From contig NZ_CP013244.1 in NCBI RefSeq assembly GCF_001679665.1, positions 2,302,980 through 2,366,979 on the forward strand: a stretch of DNA of 64,000 nucleotides, in the 5' to 3' direction. The notes under the pieces are model-generated. The model did not search any database. It was not told the DNA's origin and saw only the letters and a list, made by a program, of their open reading frames with translations. Source of the DNA: Candidatus Viadribacter manganicus (GTDB lineage Bacteria > Pseudomonadota > Alphaproteobacteria > Caulobacterales > Aquidulcibacteraceae). Numbering within the stretch: the stretch's first letter is position 1; each line of letters starts with the position of its first letter. Shown here in pieces: positions 19,866 to 28,630 of this stretch. The translations under genes and the position numbers were made by a program.

Positions 19866-20770
19866 GGCAACGCCACGAGCGCCGCGCCAACACCCGGGCG
19901 CATCAGCGCGAATGCCGGATTTTCACTCAGCGTTACGTTTGCCTGCACGACGCCAAGAAACATCATGAGATTGTGCTGGCGTGAGAGCCCCGCGTCAGAC
20001 AAGTACCAATCGCCCCACGTCTCCCCAAGCGGGCCAGGACCACCGACCTCCGCGAACCATTGGGTCCATTCGGCTTCGCTGAAGACATTGCGCGTTGCCA
20101 TGTAGACGATAGGGCGCGCCAAGCGTTCGCCTTCGCCGTGGATGTAATAGTGGTTCGCCGGCGCGATCTGCGTTGCGATGGCGTCGCGGATGCGCGTGAG
20201 CTCGGGTTTGCCGAGAGCCGGATTGAGCACCAGTTGCAGCATCAGATCGCCTGTGTGAGCCACGGCATGGCGATAGCCTTCGCCCGCTGTGAAGCCTCGA
20301 TAGTCAGTGATGCCGCGCAGATAAGCGATGGAAGAATCGACGAGCTGCGCGCGTTGTTCCGCGCTCATCCAAGGATTTATGCGGTCAGTGCGGGCGATGT
20401 CGGCTAACACCAAAGCTGCGAACGGCCGCTGGAATCCTTGCGGGTCGGGCGTGGTTAGCTTCGCTTGTAGATCGGCGCTGAGCGCGGCGAGCGTCACGGT
20501 GGCGAGCTGGCCTTCGCGCATGTAGTGCTGCAACGCTTCAAAGGCGATGCCGTCACGTACGGCCGAGTCGGGGTCGCCAAGGCACGAAGCGAGACCCAGC
20601 GCGAGGGCGTTGCGTGCCTCCTCATTAGCGATGGTCCAATCGGCGGTCTTCAGCGCATCGAGCTGTGCGCGCGTGTATCCGGCGGGACGGCAAGCGCTGA
20701 CTTGCGCTTGTGCCGGGGTGGTGGCGCAAGCGCCGAGGAGCAGGAGGCCAGCGAGAGCTAAGCGTTTCAT
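19862..20770 (-). CDS. DUF2785 domain lipoprotein
   Basis: A 302-residue predicted lipoprotein (MKRLALAGLLLLGACATTPA, lipobox LGAC) with the DUF2785 signature FTAGEGYRHAVAHTGDLMLQLVLNP. The helical family has no assigned activity. The start at 20770 is chosen because it gives a clean signal peptide. The frame extends to 20842 and would overlap the POT stop, but that would bury the signal. A 71-bp gap separates it from the upstream transporter gene, so cotranscription is possible. Confidence 0.85.
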   Translation of the reverse strand: MKRLALAGLLLLGACATTPAQAQVSACRPAGYTRAQLDALKTADWTIANEEARNALALGLASCLGDPDSAVRDGIAFEALQHYMREGQLATVTLAALSADLQAKLTTPDPQGFQRPFAALVLADIARTDRINPWMSAEQRAQLVDSSIAYLRGITDYRGFTAGEGYRHAVAHTGDLMLQLVLNPALGKPELTRIRDAIATQIAPANHYYIHGEGERLARPIVYMATRNVFSEAEWTQWFAEVGGPGPLGETWGDWYLSDAGLSRQHNLMMFLGVVQANVTLSENPAFALMRPGVGAALVALP

Positions 20771-20841
20771 GCCGTCAGCTTGTTCAAACCCCGCGCTTCG
20801 CCGCAAAGCCGTTGCGACGAATTGCGGAAGTTGAACGCCCA

Positions 20842-22275
20842 TCAGGCCGGTGCGGGCGTCTCGGTCGTCGGCGCGAGCAGGCGGTGGAAGAGGAACGCGA
20901 ACACCAGCAGCGCCACTGCACCGGCGGCGATCACTGCAGCGTGCATGGCCCAGAATGAGAAGCCATCCATCGTTTCGATCATTCCCGCGACCTTGCCCGT
21001 GGCGAGGTTGCAGATGAAGAGGTGCAGATAATAGATGCCGATGAAGAGACCCCCGACTTGCCGCGGCGCCGCGCGTGAGAAGAGCGCAAGCCCGACCGGG
21101 AAGATCATCGCAAAGCCGATGTCATTCACGACGTGGAAGCCGATGCCCCAGATCAGCGAGACGGGTTCGCCGGTTGCGGCCCGATTGGCGCTCGCGAATG
21201 CGAGGATCAGTGGCGCACCCGCGGCGATCACGGCGCCGATGGCGAGTTTGATGATCTCATCCGGCTCTTTCCAGCGCTTGCCCCACCACGTCCAGAAGAA
21301 AAGCGCAGCGCCCACTGTGATGGTTGAGATGATGGCGTCGAGCGATACGAGCCACGAGACCGGCATCGTCTCACCGAAGAACACGAGATTGTAGTTGGCC
21401 TCGCCCCAGAGGAGGTAGGCGTTGAAGATTTCCTGGTTGCCGATCGCGGTCGCGGCCAAGATCGGCAGGAGCGCGATCAGAACCAGCATCGTCATCCAAT
21501 CGCGGCCGGTGAGTTTCGGCTGTGGTGCGGCGCCTTGAGCGGCTTTGCCGCGCGGCGCTTCCGGAGGCAAATATTTGCGGCCCGACAGATACACAACGAG
21601 AGCGACCGCCATGCCGACGCCAGCAGCACCGAAGCCATAGTGCCACGCGACTTTCTCACCAAGGAAGCCAGTCACGATCGGTGCAATGATCACGGCGATC
21701 TGCACGCCGAGCAGGAAAGTCTGGTACGCCGTCGTACGCCGCAGATCGTCCGGGCCGTAAAGCTCGCCAACCTGGCTGGCGATGTTGCCCTTGAACAGAC
21801 CGACGCCGATGAACAGGCACGCGATGGCGCCGACGAACGCGACATCGAACGCCATCAAGAAGTGGCCAGCCACCATGAAGAGGGCGCCGAGCGCCACCGT
21901 CATCGTCCGGCCCAGGAAGCGGTCCGCGATCCAGCCGCCGATCATCGGCGTTGCATAAACACCAGCGGAATAGACACCGGTGATCGCCGCCGCGGTCGCA
22001 ATTGGCGTGGCGAGTTCGCTGCCGCCATCGCCGATGCCGAACACCTGCCCAAGCCAGCCATAGGCAGCGGCGACCGCGCCTTTGAATTCGGTGAAGCCCG
22101 CAATGTGCGCGACATTTTCCGGCAGTAGCAGGTACTGCGTTAGGTACAGCACGAGCAGCGCTTGCATGCCGTAATACGAGAAGCGCTCCCACGCCTCCGC
22201 GAACACCAAATACCAAAGCCCGCGCGGATGGCCGAGAATGTCCTTGCCGGCTGGCGGCGTGAAAGCAGTGGTCAT
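20842..22275 (-). CDS. POT family proton-dependent oligopeptide transporter
   Basis: A 477-residue major-facilitator protein of the PTR2/POT family that imports di- and tripeptides with protons. The diagnostic first-helix motif EAWERFSYYGMQALLVLYL and the PTR2 signature region GGWIADRFLGRTMTVALG are both present, with about 12-14 transmembrane helices. The start at 22275 has a GGGGAG ribosome-binding site. The longer frame (11 more residues) lacks similarity. A perfect CTAGTG..CACTAG inverted repeat lies just upstream of the ribosome-binding site. Confidence 0.93.
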   Translation of the reverse strand: MTTAFTPPAGKDILGHPRGLWYLVFAEAWERFSYYGMQALLVLYLTQYLLLPENVAHIAGFTEFKGAVAAAYGWLGQVFGIGDGGSELATPIATAAAITGVYSAGVYATPMIGGWIADRFLGRTMTVALGALFMVAGHFLMAFDVAFVGAIACLFIGVGLFKGNIASQVGELYGPDDLRRTTAYQTFLLGVQIAVIIAPIVTGFLGEKVAWHYGFGAAGVGMAVALVVYLSGRKYLPPEAPRGKAAQGAAPQPKLTGRDWMTMLVLIALLPILAATAIGNQEIFNAYLLWGEANYNLVFFGETMPVSWLVSLDAIISTITVGAALFFWTWWGKRWKEPDEIIKLAIGAVIAAGAPLILAFASANRAATGEPVSLIWGIGFHVVNDIGFAMIFPVGLALFSRAAPRQVGGLFIGIYYLHLFICNLATGKVAGMIETMDGFSFWAMHAAVIAAGAVALLVFAFLFHRLLAPTTETPAPA

Positions 22276-22285
22276 ATGTGCTCCC

Positions 22286-22305
22286 CTAGTGCTGGCGCGC
22301 ACTAG
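22286..22305 (-). promoter_or_regulatory. Inverted repeat next to the POT transporter ribosome-binding site
   Basis: CTAGTG (22286-22291) and CACTAG (22300-22305) form a perfect 6-bp inverted repeat with an 8-base loop. It begins right at the GGGGAG ribosome-binding site of the transporter. It could be an operator or an RNA hairpin that limits translation. No regulator is identified. Confidence 0.35.
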
Positions 22306-22314
22306 CACACCCGC

Positions 22315-22334
22315 AATCCCGCGCTACGGGGATT
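22315..22334 (-). terminator. Weak hairpin after the PhoD-like gene
   Basis: AATCCC (22315-22320) pairs with GGGATT (22329-22334) around a short GC-rich loop, downstream of the minus-strand phosphatase gene. The stem is short and no clear T-run follows on the minus strand, so this is only a possible transcript end. Confidence 0.3.
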
Positions 22335-22390
22335 CTACAGATGGAATGTTTGTGCGAGTGCGAGATGGCTGGCCGCAGCTATGGGCTAGC

Positions 22391-24433
22391 TCAGATCGCG
22401 AGTTCGACGTCGCCTTCGACGATCTCTTGGCGTAGCTCCGGGCGTTCGCCTGGTGACCAGCGCGAGACGCGGTGGATGACGCGGTAGCGCAGTGGGCCGC
22501 CGTCCTCAGTTTCGCTGCGCTCGAGTGGCGGGGGAATGCAGACGAATTCGGTTTCGAGTTCTTCGGGGGAGGCGCGCACGGTGGAGTAACCGTAGCCGCC
22601 GAAGTCGACGAACTTGAGGTGCGGGGCGTTGTCCGGATTGCTTGCGGCGCGCGCCGCGGCCGGATCGTCGGTGTCACGCAACGCGAGTGCGGCGCGCACG
22701 CCGTGCAAAATCGTTGTGTTGAGCGCGCATTGTTTTGTGCCGTCTGGGCGATCGTGAACGTAGAACGGCCGCAGCGGATTATCGCGCGGGAAGGTGATCG
22801 CCTGAACCTCGGCGCCGCCTGCTTGTGAGATCGAGCCGGTGACGAATTCGAGGCCAACAGGTTCAAACGCGCGCGGCGGCAAAGTTTCGCTCAAATAGCC
22901 GGCCCAAAACGAGTGCTTGTCGCCGACAACAGTCGTAAGCCCGGTGATGCCCTCATCACGTACCATGCCGAAAATTTCGGCGTGCTCGACAACATAAGAG
23001 CGATTGTAGTCGCCGTACTCGGTGCTGGGCCAGGTCGTCGCGAACTCGGGCGGCAGGTTTTGCGGATCGCTGCGCCAAGTGAGCGTGCCAAACGAATGCC
23101 CCCAGATTTTCCAAGGCGCTTGCGCTGCGCGCAGGCGATCCTTGAACCAGGCCATCTGTTCGATGCCGAGATAGGCTTGCGGCGGCTCATTGATTTGCGG
23201 GTTGGGGACTTCGGCTTCGCCGATGCGGATTGTCGCCGGTGCGCCGCCTGGATACACGCGCCCAGCTTCGAGAATGTCGTTGGCGGTCTCCGGCGTGAAA
23301 CCAAACTCCATCGAGGGTAGGCCAGAACCATCGATCGGTGCCGACTGGAATGAGCGATTGTCGGTCAAGATCATGTCAATGTTCTTGCCGAAGCGAAACG
23401 CTCGTTCGATGCGCAATGCGCGAATGGCGATGAGATTGTTGGGTTCCTGATAGACGCCGCGTGCATCGCGATCGGTGAGCGGTGCGTTGGTGACGGCGGG
23501 CGCCTCGAACGGATCACCGGCGCCCGGCTTGGTGACGCGCGCGGGCTGATACTCGTACCACGCTTGGCTGGCCGCGACTTTCAAGGTTTGCCCTGGGTGC
23601 ACTTCGCTGAATGCGACCTCCGCGCTCTGATAGCCTTGCCAGGAGAATTCGTGATTGTCCCAAACGGGCACAAACGGCCAGCGTGCGCGCGCGTCTTGCA
23701 GGTCGGGATCGGCGAGGAAGTTTTTGTAAGCGGCGCGATAATCGTTGAGGTCGGTCGGGTAGTTGAACCGCCGTATCTTCTTGCCGGTTGGGTAGCGGAA
23801 GCCATCGCGAAGGCGCCGGCCGCGATCGAGGCCATCGGGCGTGTCCTCGGGATAGCGGATCATCTCGTAGATGAAGTCGCCGAGGTGCAGCACGAAGCTC
23901 AGCTGCTCGGCGCGCGGGCGGCGCACATCTTCGTAGATCATGCGCCGATAGGCATTGAGCGCGCTGTTGGTTGGATCCTGGCAGCTGACGAAGGCGAACT
24001 TCACGGCGCGATCATCGTTTGTCGTTGGTGCGGTGAGCGTGCGGCCGACGCGGCTATTGTTTCCCGCTTCGTCAACGAAGCGATACCAATATTCGCGTGC
24101 GGGCCGCAGGCCTGCGGCGAGGAAGCGGCAGGTCCAATCCGTTGCAGCGCTGACTTCCACATCGCCGCGCGCAACGATGCGCGTGAAGGCTTCGTCGTTG
24201 GCCACTTCGACCACGAGACGGTGCGCGCTCGCGCCTTCGTCGGGCGCGCGGCGCGTCCAGAGGACGACGCTTTCCGGCGCAGGATCACCCGAAGCGACGC
24301 CTTGCGGGAAGAGATCGCGCCGCTCGGTGCGTGGGCCTACTGGCGTGTGCGCGCAGCTTTGACCGAATGCCAAAGCCGCGCCAAGGGCGGCGGCTTGTTT
24401 CAGTAGTGACCGGCGTGTGGCGTGCTCGCTCAT
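22391..24433 (-). CDS. phoD: PhoD-like alkaline phosphatase, Tat-exported
   Basis: A 680-residue PhoD-family metallophosphoesterase. The N-terminus ATRRSLLKQAAALGAALAFG is a twin-arginine signal (Arg7-Arg8), so it should be exported folded to the periplasm. A PhoD N-terminal beta domain (FPQGVASGDPAPESVVLWTR) is followed by the phosphatase domain with FVSCQDP, LHLGDFIYEM, VPVWDNHEFSWQG and VVGDKHSFWAGYL, which supply metal ligands. The family hydrolyses phosphate mono- and diesters. The start has a CAGGAG site; an upstream in-frame start adds 21 residues ahead of the signal. At 680 residues it is longer than typical PhoD (about 520-580) because of insertions. Confidence 0.9.
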   Translation of the reverse strand: MSEHATRRSLLKQAAALGAALAFGQSCAHTPVGPRTERRDLFPQGVASGDPAPESVVLWTRRAPDEGASAHRLVVEVANDEAFTRIVARGDVEVSAATDWTCRFLAAGLRPAREYWYRFVDEAGNNSRVGRTLTAPTTNDDRAVKFAFVSCQDPTNSALNAYRRMIYEDVRRPRAEQLSFVLHLGDFIYEMIRYPEDTPDGLDRGRRLRDGFRYPTGKKIRRFNYPTDLNDYRAAYKNFLADPDLQDARARWPFVPVWDNHEFSWQGYQSAEVAFSEVHPGQTLKVAASQAWYEYQPARVTKPGAGDPFEAPAVTNAPLTDRDARGVYQEPNNLIAIRALRIERAFRFGKNIDMILTDNRSFQSAPIDGSGLPSMEFGFTPETANDILEAGRVYPGGAPATIRIGEAEVPNPQINEPPQAYLGIEQMAWFKDRLRAAQAPWKIWGHSFGTLTWRSDPQNLPPEFATTWPSTEYGDYNRSYVVEHAEIFGMVRDEGITGLTTVVGDKHSFWAGYLSETLPPRAFEPVGLEFVTGSISQAGGAEVQAITFPRDNPLRPFYVHDRPDGTKQCALNTTILHGVRAALALRDTDDPAAARAASNPDNAPHLKFVDFGGYGYSTVRASPEELETEFVCIPPPLERSETEDGGPLRYRVIHRVSRWSPGERPELRQEIVEGDVELAI

Positions 24434-24504
24434 CGATGTGCTCCTGGTTTCGCTTTCGGTGAAAAGCGCGAGCGGCGGCAAATCACGTGCGACCAATGAC
24501 GCGT

Positions 24505-24862
24505 CAGCCGAGACGGCTGGGCGTTCCGCGTGGCGGAAGAGCGGGAGCAGGGCGCGTGGGGACGCGCTGGTTTAGTGCCTTTGATGCGATATTCGCTCGC
24601 TCGAACCTCGCCGCGTGTCGCCACGCGCCCGGTGCGCTTGTTTTCCACCGGGCCGTCACCAGGATGTGTTTCACTCCCTTGGATAGGTCCCCGGCGGCGT
24701 GCGGAGATTTGCCCTTCTCCGGTGCGCTCCCACAGTTCACGTCTAGCGTTGTCCCGTGGGCTTCTGCTTGGCGGATGGTCTCGCCGCGCATCACGCTCAA
24801 TCGCATCCCCCGCGCTCGCTTGGCTCGGCTAGCCGGTGAGCCTCCCGTGCGAGGGATGCGTG
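24505..24862. other. Gene-free, hairpin-rich stretch; candidate structured RNA
   Basis: Between phoD (start 24433) and the M16 peptidase (start 25082) no convincing protein is encoded; open frames there have no family resemblance. This part holds consecutive inverted repeats: TTCCGC..GCGGAA (about 24524-24538), GCGCGT..ACGCGC (about 24552-24567), CGCGTG..CACGCG (about 24612-24627), CCCGGTG..CACCGGG (about 24628-24652), CGGAGA..TCTCCG (about 24702-24721), CCCAC..GTGGG, and CGCATCC..GGATGCG (about 24802-24860) enclosing GGCTC..GAGCC. I found no RNase P, tmRNA, SRP or 6S signature. Strand is undetermined. From 24863 to 25081 I see nothing but likely promoter and leader sequence. Confidence 0.4.
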
Positions 24863-25081
24863 CAGGATATTTGAAGTGTGGAGGTGTTGGATAGATTTCT
24901 ACGTGGGCGTTGATTTTGTTGGGCGCGAGCGGGAATTGGTGTGGGATAGAACGCGGGCGGCCGAAGGCAGTTGACGTTACCGCGCCGTCAATTTGTTCTA
25001 GCTGGTCGAGTAGGGGTTGGCTTTTGCTTTCGGCCGCGTTTAGTGGCTCCACATCTTTTCGGTGAATATGGGGATATAGCC

Positions 25082-27892
25082 GTGCGTGGTTTTCTGACAG
25101 GCATTGCCTTTGGCGTTTGTGTGCTTCTTTCGAGCTGCGCCAGTTCATCCGCTCCGACAGCGAGCGGCGACCACGCGGCGGTGGAAGCGCTGCTTGAAGG
25201 CGTCGACATCGGCTACGAGACCTTCACGCTCGACAACGGCCTTCGCGTCGTCGTTCACGAGGACAACAAAGCTCCTGTCGTGGCTGTGAGCATCTGGTAC
25301 AATGTCGGCTCGAAGGATGAGCCCCCAGGCCGTACTGGCTTCGCGCACTTGTTTGAGCACTTGATGTTCAACGGCTCGGAAAACGCGCCTGGGGACTATT
25401 TCGAACCGCTGCGCGAAATCGGCGCGACGGATTTGAATGGCACCACCTGGTTTGACCGCACCAACTATTTCCAAACCGTCCCGCGCTCCGCGCTTGAGCG
25501 CGCGCTTTTTCTCGAAAGCGACCGCATGGGCCATCTGCTCGGCGCCGTGACGCAGGAAAATCTCACCAACCAAATCGGCGTCGTGCAAAACGAAAAGCGC
25601 CAAGGCGACAACCAGCCGTATGGCATGGTCGAGTACGCTCAACTTGAAGCGCTGTTTCCGGAAAGTCACCCGTATCACCACTCCACCATCGGCTCGATGG
25701 CCGATCTTTCGGCGGCCTCGCTGGCGGACGTGCATGCCTGGTTCCGCGAAAATTACGGCCCAAACAACGCCGTTCTCGTGCTGGCCGGCAACATCAACAC
25801 AGCCGAGGCGCGCCAACTAGTTGAGCGCTATTTCGGCGATATCGCACGCGGCCCTGTGAACACACCGGCTGCGGCCGACGTGCCGACCCTGCCGAACCGC
25901 ATTGACGAGACAATGTATGATCGCGTCGCCACGACGCGGCTCTATCGCAACTGGGTCGTCCCTGGCCTCACCGATGAAGACCAGGTCGCGCTGCAGGTTG
26001 GTGCGACCATCCTTGGCGGCCTCGCCAGCTCGCGACTCGACAACGAATTGGTGCGCGGCGAACAAACCGCTGTACGCGTCTCCGCCGGCGTGCAGCCATT
26101 CCAACGCGTGTCGATGTTCGAAGTCGATGTTGACGTGAAGCCCGGCGAGGACGCGGACGCTGTCTCGCGTCGCCTCGATGAAATCATCACCGAGTTCGTC
26201 GCCAACGGCCCCACCGAGGACGAAGTACGCCGCACGGTGATGCGCACGCTCTCTGGCCGCATCCGCGGTCTCGAGCGTGTCGGTGGCTTCGACGGCAAGG
26301 CCGTCGCACTCGCTGAAGGCATGCTTTACGCCGACAATCCAGACTTCGAACGTCAGCGTCTGCAAGAGCTGGCGTCGATCACGCCGGAGCAAGTCCGCGC
26401 CGTCATGCAGCGCTGGCTCTCGCGTCCGGTCTATGCGCTCCGCGTGGTGCCGGGCGACCGTGCAGCTTACGCCGAAGCGCCTGCGACGGGGCGTGGACCA
26501 GCGGCCCCGCCGTCAAACTATGTGGCGGGTCCGCCGCGTCAGATGCCGGCCGTCGCCGCCGATGCCTCGCTCGATTTTCCTGACGTCCAACGCGGCCGGC
26601 TGACGAACGGCATCGAGGTCGTTTACGCTCAACGCACGGCTGTCCCGGTTACTTACGTCACCGTCGAGTTTGACGCCGGCGTCGCTGCTGATCCCGTCAA
26701 TCGCCTTGGCACGCAGGCATTGATGCTCAATCTGCTGAACGAGGGCACCACGAGCCTCAACTCGATCCAGCTTGCCGAGGCGCAAGAGCGTCTGGGCGCC
26801 ACCGTGTATAACGGTGCAACGCTTGATCGCACCGTTATTGGTCTGACCTCGCTCAGCACCAACCTCGATCCGTCGCTAGCGCTGCTAGGTGACGTTATCC
26901 GCAACCCGGCCTTCTCGCCGGCGGAAGTGGAGCGCGTGCGCCGTCAGCAACTTGCTGGTATCGCCTCTGAGATGACGCGTCCCGATGCTATCGCGCGCCG
27001 CACGCTGCCTGCTCTGCTATATGGTGCAGACCATCCTTACGGCCGACCGTTCTCGGGTTCAGGCACGGCGAACGTGGTTGAAACGCTGACACGTGATGAA
27101 CTTGTCGCCTTCCACCAAGCGTGGATCCGACCGGACTCCGCGACGATCTATGTGGTCAGCGATCTTCCGCTCAACCGCGTCACCGCCGCTCTTAACCGCA
27201 CGTTCGGCAACTGGACGCCGCCTTCGGTCGCGCGCGGCACGAAGAATTTCGGCGCGGTGATCCCAACTCTGCGTCCGCGCATCGTGTTGGTGAACCGTCC
27301 GCAATCGCCGCAATCCTTCATTCTCGCTGGGCAGGTGCTGAACGCGCAGGGGACGGACGATCTCTTGAACCTTCAATCCGCCAATGAAGTTCTCGGTGCT
27401 GGCTTCCTCGCGCGCATCAACATGGAGTTGCGCGAACGCCGCGGCTGGTCCTACGGCGCACGCGGCGCGGTTCAGCTGGTGGAGCATCAGATCCCGTATC
27501 TCATCCAGGCGCCGGTCCAGGCCGATCGCACCGGTGACTCGATCGCAGCCACTTTGGAGCAAATCAACGCGTTCCTCACCAACGACGGTGTCCGCGCTGC
27601 AGAGCTCAACCGCAACATCCCGGGCAACATCCGACAATTGTCGGGGCAGTTCGAAACCTCGCCCGCCATCCTCGGCGCGCTGCAATCGAACGCCCTCTAC
27701 AATCGTCCAGACAATTATTGGGAGACGGTTGCCGATCGCTATCGCGGCATGACCACGCAAGGCCTCGACCAAGTTGCGCGCCAATACATTGATGGCGACA
27801 ATTTCGTCTGGGTGATTGTGGGCGACGCGTCCGTCGTCCGCCCGCAACTCGATCGCCTCGGTCTGCCGGTTGAAGTCGTCAACCCGCAGTAA
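25082..27892 (+). CDS. M16 family zinc peptidase, two-domain lipoprotein
   Basis: A 936-residue pitrilysin-type (M16) protein with a fused inactive half. The signal GFLTGIAFGVCVLLSSC ends in a lipobox, pointing to a membrane-anchored periplasmic enzyme. The inverted zinc motif HLFEH (His89, Glu92, His93) with Glu171 in NEKRQ completes the active site of the first half. The second half (about 530-936; RLTNGIEVVYAQRTAVPVTYV, ELRERRGWSYGARGAV) keeps the fold but lacks HxxEH, as is usual. The GTG at 25082 is chosen because it gives the signal peptide; the frame is open to 24971. Confidence 0.92.
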   Translation: MRGFLTGIAFGVCVLLSSCASSSAPTASGDHAAVEALLEGVDIGYETFTLDNGLRVVVHEDNKAPVVAVSIWYNVGSKDEPPGRTGFAHLFEHLMFNGSENAPGDYFEPLREIGATDLNGTTWFDRTNYFQTVPRSALERALFLESDRMGHLLGAVTQENLTNQIGVVQNEKRQGDNQPYGMVEYAQLEALFPESHPYHHSTIGSMADLSAASLADVHAWFRENYGPNNAVLVLAGNINTAEARQLVERYFGDIARGPVNTPAAADVPTLPNRIDETMYDRVATTRLYRNWVVPGLTDEDQVALQVGATILGGLASSRLDNELVRGEQTAVRVSAGVQPFQRVSMFEVDVDVKPGEDADAVSRRLDEIITEFVANGPTEDEVRRTVMRTLSGRIRGLERVGGFDGKAVALAEGMLYADNPDFERQRLQELASITPEQVRAVMQRWLSRPVYALRVVPGDRAAYAEAPATGRGPAAPPSNYVAGPPRQMPAVAADASLDFPDVQRGRLTNGIEVVYAQRTAVPVTYVTVEFDAGVAADPVNRLGTQALMLNLLNEGTTSLNSIQLAEAQERLGATVYNGATLDRTVIGLTSLSTNLDPSLALLGDVIRNPAFSPAEVERVRRQQLAGIASEMTRPDAIARRTLPALLYGADHPYGRPFSGSGTANVVETLTRDELVAFHQAWIRPDSATIYVVSDLPLNRVTAALNRTFGNWTPPSVARGTKNFGAVIPTLRPRIVLVNRPQSPQSFILAGQVLNAQGTDDLLNLQSANEVLGAGFLARINMELRERRGWSYGARGAVQLVEHQIPYLIQAPVQADRTGDSIAATLEQINAFLTNDGVRAAELNRNIPGNIRQLSGQFETSPAILGALQSNALYNRPDNYWETVADRYRGMTTQGLDQVARQYIDGDNFVWVIVGDASVVRPQLDRLGLPVEVVNPQ

Positions 27893-27912
27893 CACGAGGA
27901 CATAGCAATGTG

Positions 27913-27950
27913 CGCCGCGGCCTGCTCAGCAGTCCGCGGCGTCGCATTTT
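27913..27950 (+). terminator. Intrinsic terminator after the M16 gene
   Basis: CGCCGCGG (27913-27920) pairs perfectly with CCGCGGCG (27934-27941), and the stem is followed by CGCATTTTAATT. It lies 20 bp after the peptidase stop and just before the end of the convergent GST gene. It may act on both strands. Confidence 0.75.
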
Positions 27951-27952
27951 AA

Positions 27953-28588
27953 TTATCGGCGCGCGGCGTCTGCGGCGGCGAAGTGGGCCATTTGATCGGC
28001 GTACGCCTTCTTGAAGGCGGGGCGATCTGTCATGCGTTGGATATAGGCCTCGGTTTCGGGGCGATCTCCGAAGGCGCGCACCTTGGACACGCGGAGCACG
28101 TCGGCCATCAATAAATCCGCGACGGTGAAGCGCCCGGCGGCGAGCCATTCGCGCTGCTTCAAGACATCTTCGATGTGACCGAGGCGGCTTTCTAGCCAGG
28201 CGGTGAGATTGTTTTCCTTCGCGCTGGTGATTTCCAAAAGCCACCATGGCACGGAAACCATCTCGATCGAATTCAGCGCGGCGATCGTCCATTGCAGCGT
28301 TTGCGCTTCGCCGTGCGGATCGCGCGGCATTAGCTTTTCGCTCTTGCGCGCGAGATGCAGCAGGCCCGCGCCGCTTTCGAAGAGACTGATGTCGCCGTCG
28401 CTCAAGAAGGGCGCCTGACCGAAGGGTTGGCGCGCGAAATGCCCGGGGCCGCGATTTTCGAATGGCACTGTGCGCACGCTATAGGGAAGCCCAGCTTCTT
28501 CGCAGGCCCAGCGGAGGCGCATGTCGCGTACAAAACCGCGCGGACCTTCGGGCGCCCAATCATATGTCCAAACGATCAGGTCGCTCAT
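27953..28588 (-). CDS. Glutathione S-transferase family protein
   Basis: A 211-residue protein with a thioredoxin-like N-terminal domain (about 1-80; FGQAPFLSDGDISLFESGAGLLHLA holds the glutathione-binding cis-Pro and Glu-Ser pair) and an alpha-helical C-terminal domain with FTVADLLMADVLRV. This is the GST architecture. It could conjugate glutathione or act as a peroxidase or isomerase; the class is not clear from sequence. It is the last gene of a minus-strand run, 42 bp after the heparinase-like gene start region. Confidence 0.9.
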   Translation of the reverse strand: MSDLIVWTYDWAPEGPRGFVRDMRLRWACEEAGLPYSVRTVPFENRGPGHFARQPFGQAPFLSDGDISLFESGAGLLHLARKSEKLMPRDPHGEAQTLQWTIAALNSIEMVSVPWWLLEITSAKENNLTAWLESRLGHIEDVLKQREWLAAGRFTVADLLMADVLRVSKVRAFGDRPETEAYIQRMTDRPAFKKAYADQMAHFAAADAARR

Positions 28589-28630
28589 TTGATCGATCTC
28601 ACTTGCTTTGGCTTTTTATGCGTTGCGCCC

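Noticed and set aside
24505..24862. RNase P RNA, tmRNA, SRP RNA or 6S RNA in the hairpin-rich interval
   Set aside because: I looked for the conserved cores (for example GAGGAAAGTC for RNase P and the SRP tetraloop region) on both strands and did not find them.
24504..25148. A 214-codon minus-strand frame across the phoD-M16 interval
   Set aside because: Low-complexity, no recognisable domain, and it runs into the M16 signal peptide coding region; the hairpin-rich DNA is more likely non-coding.
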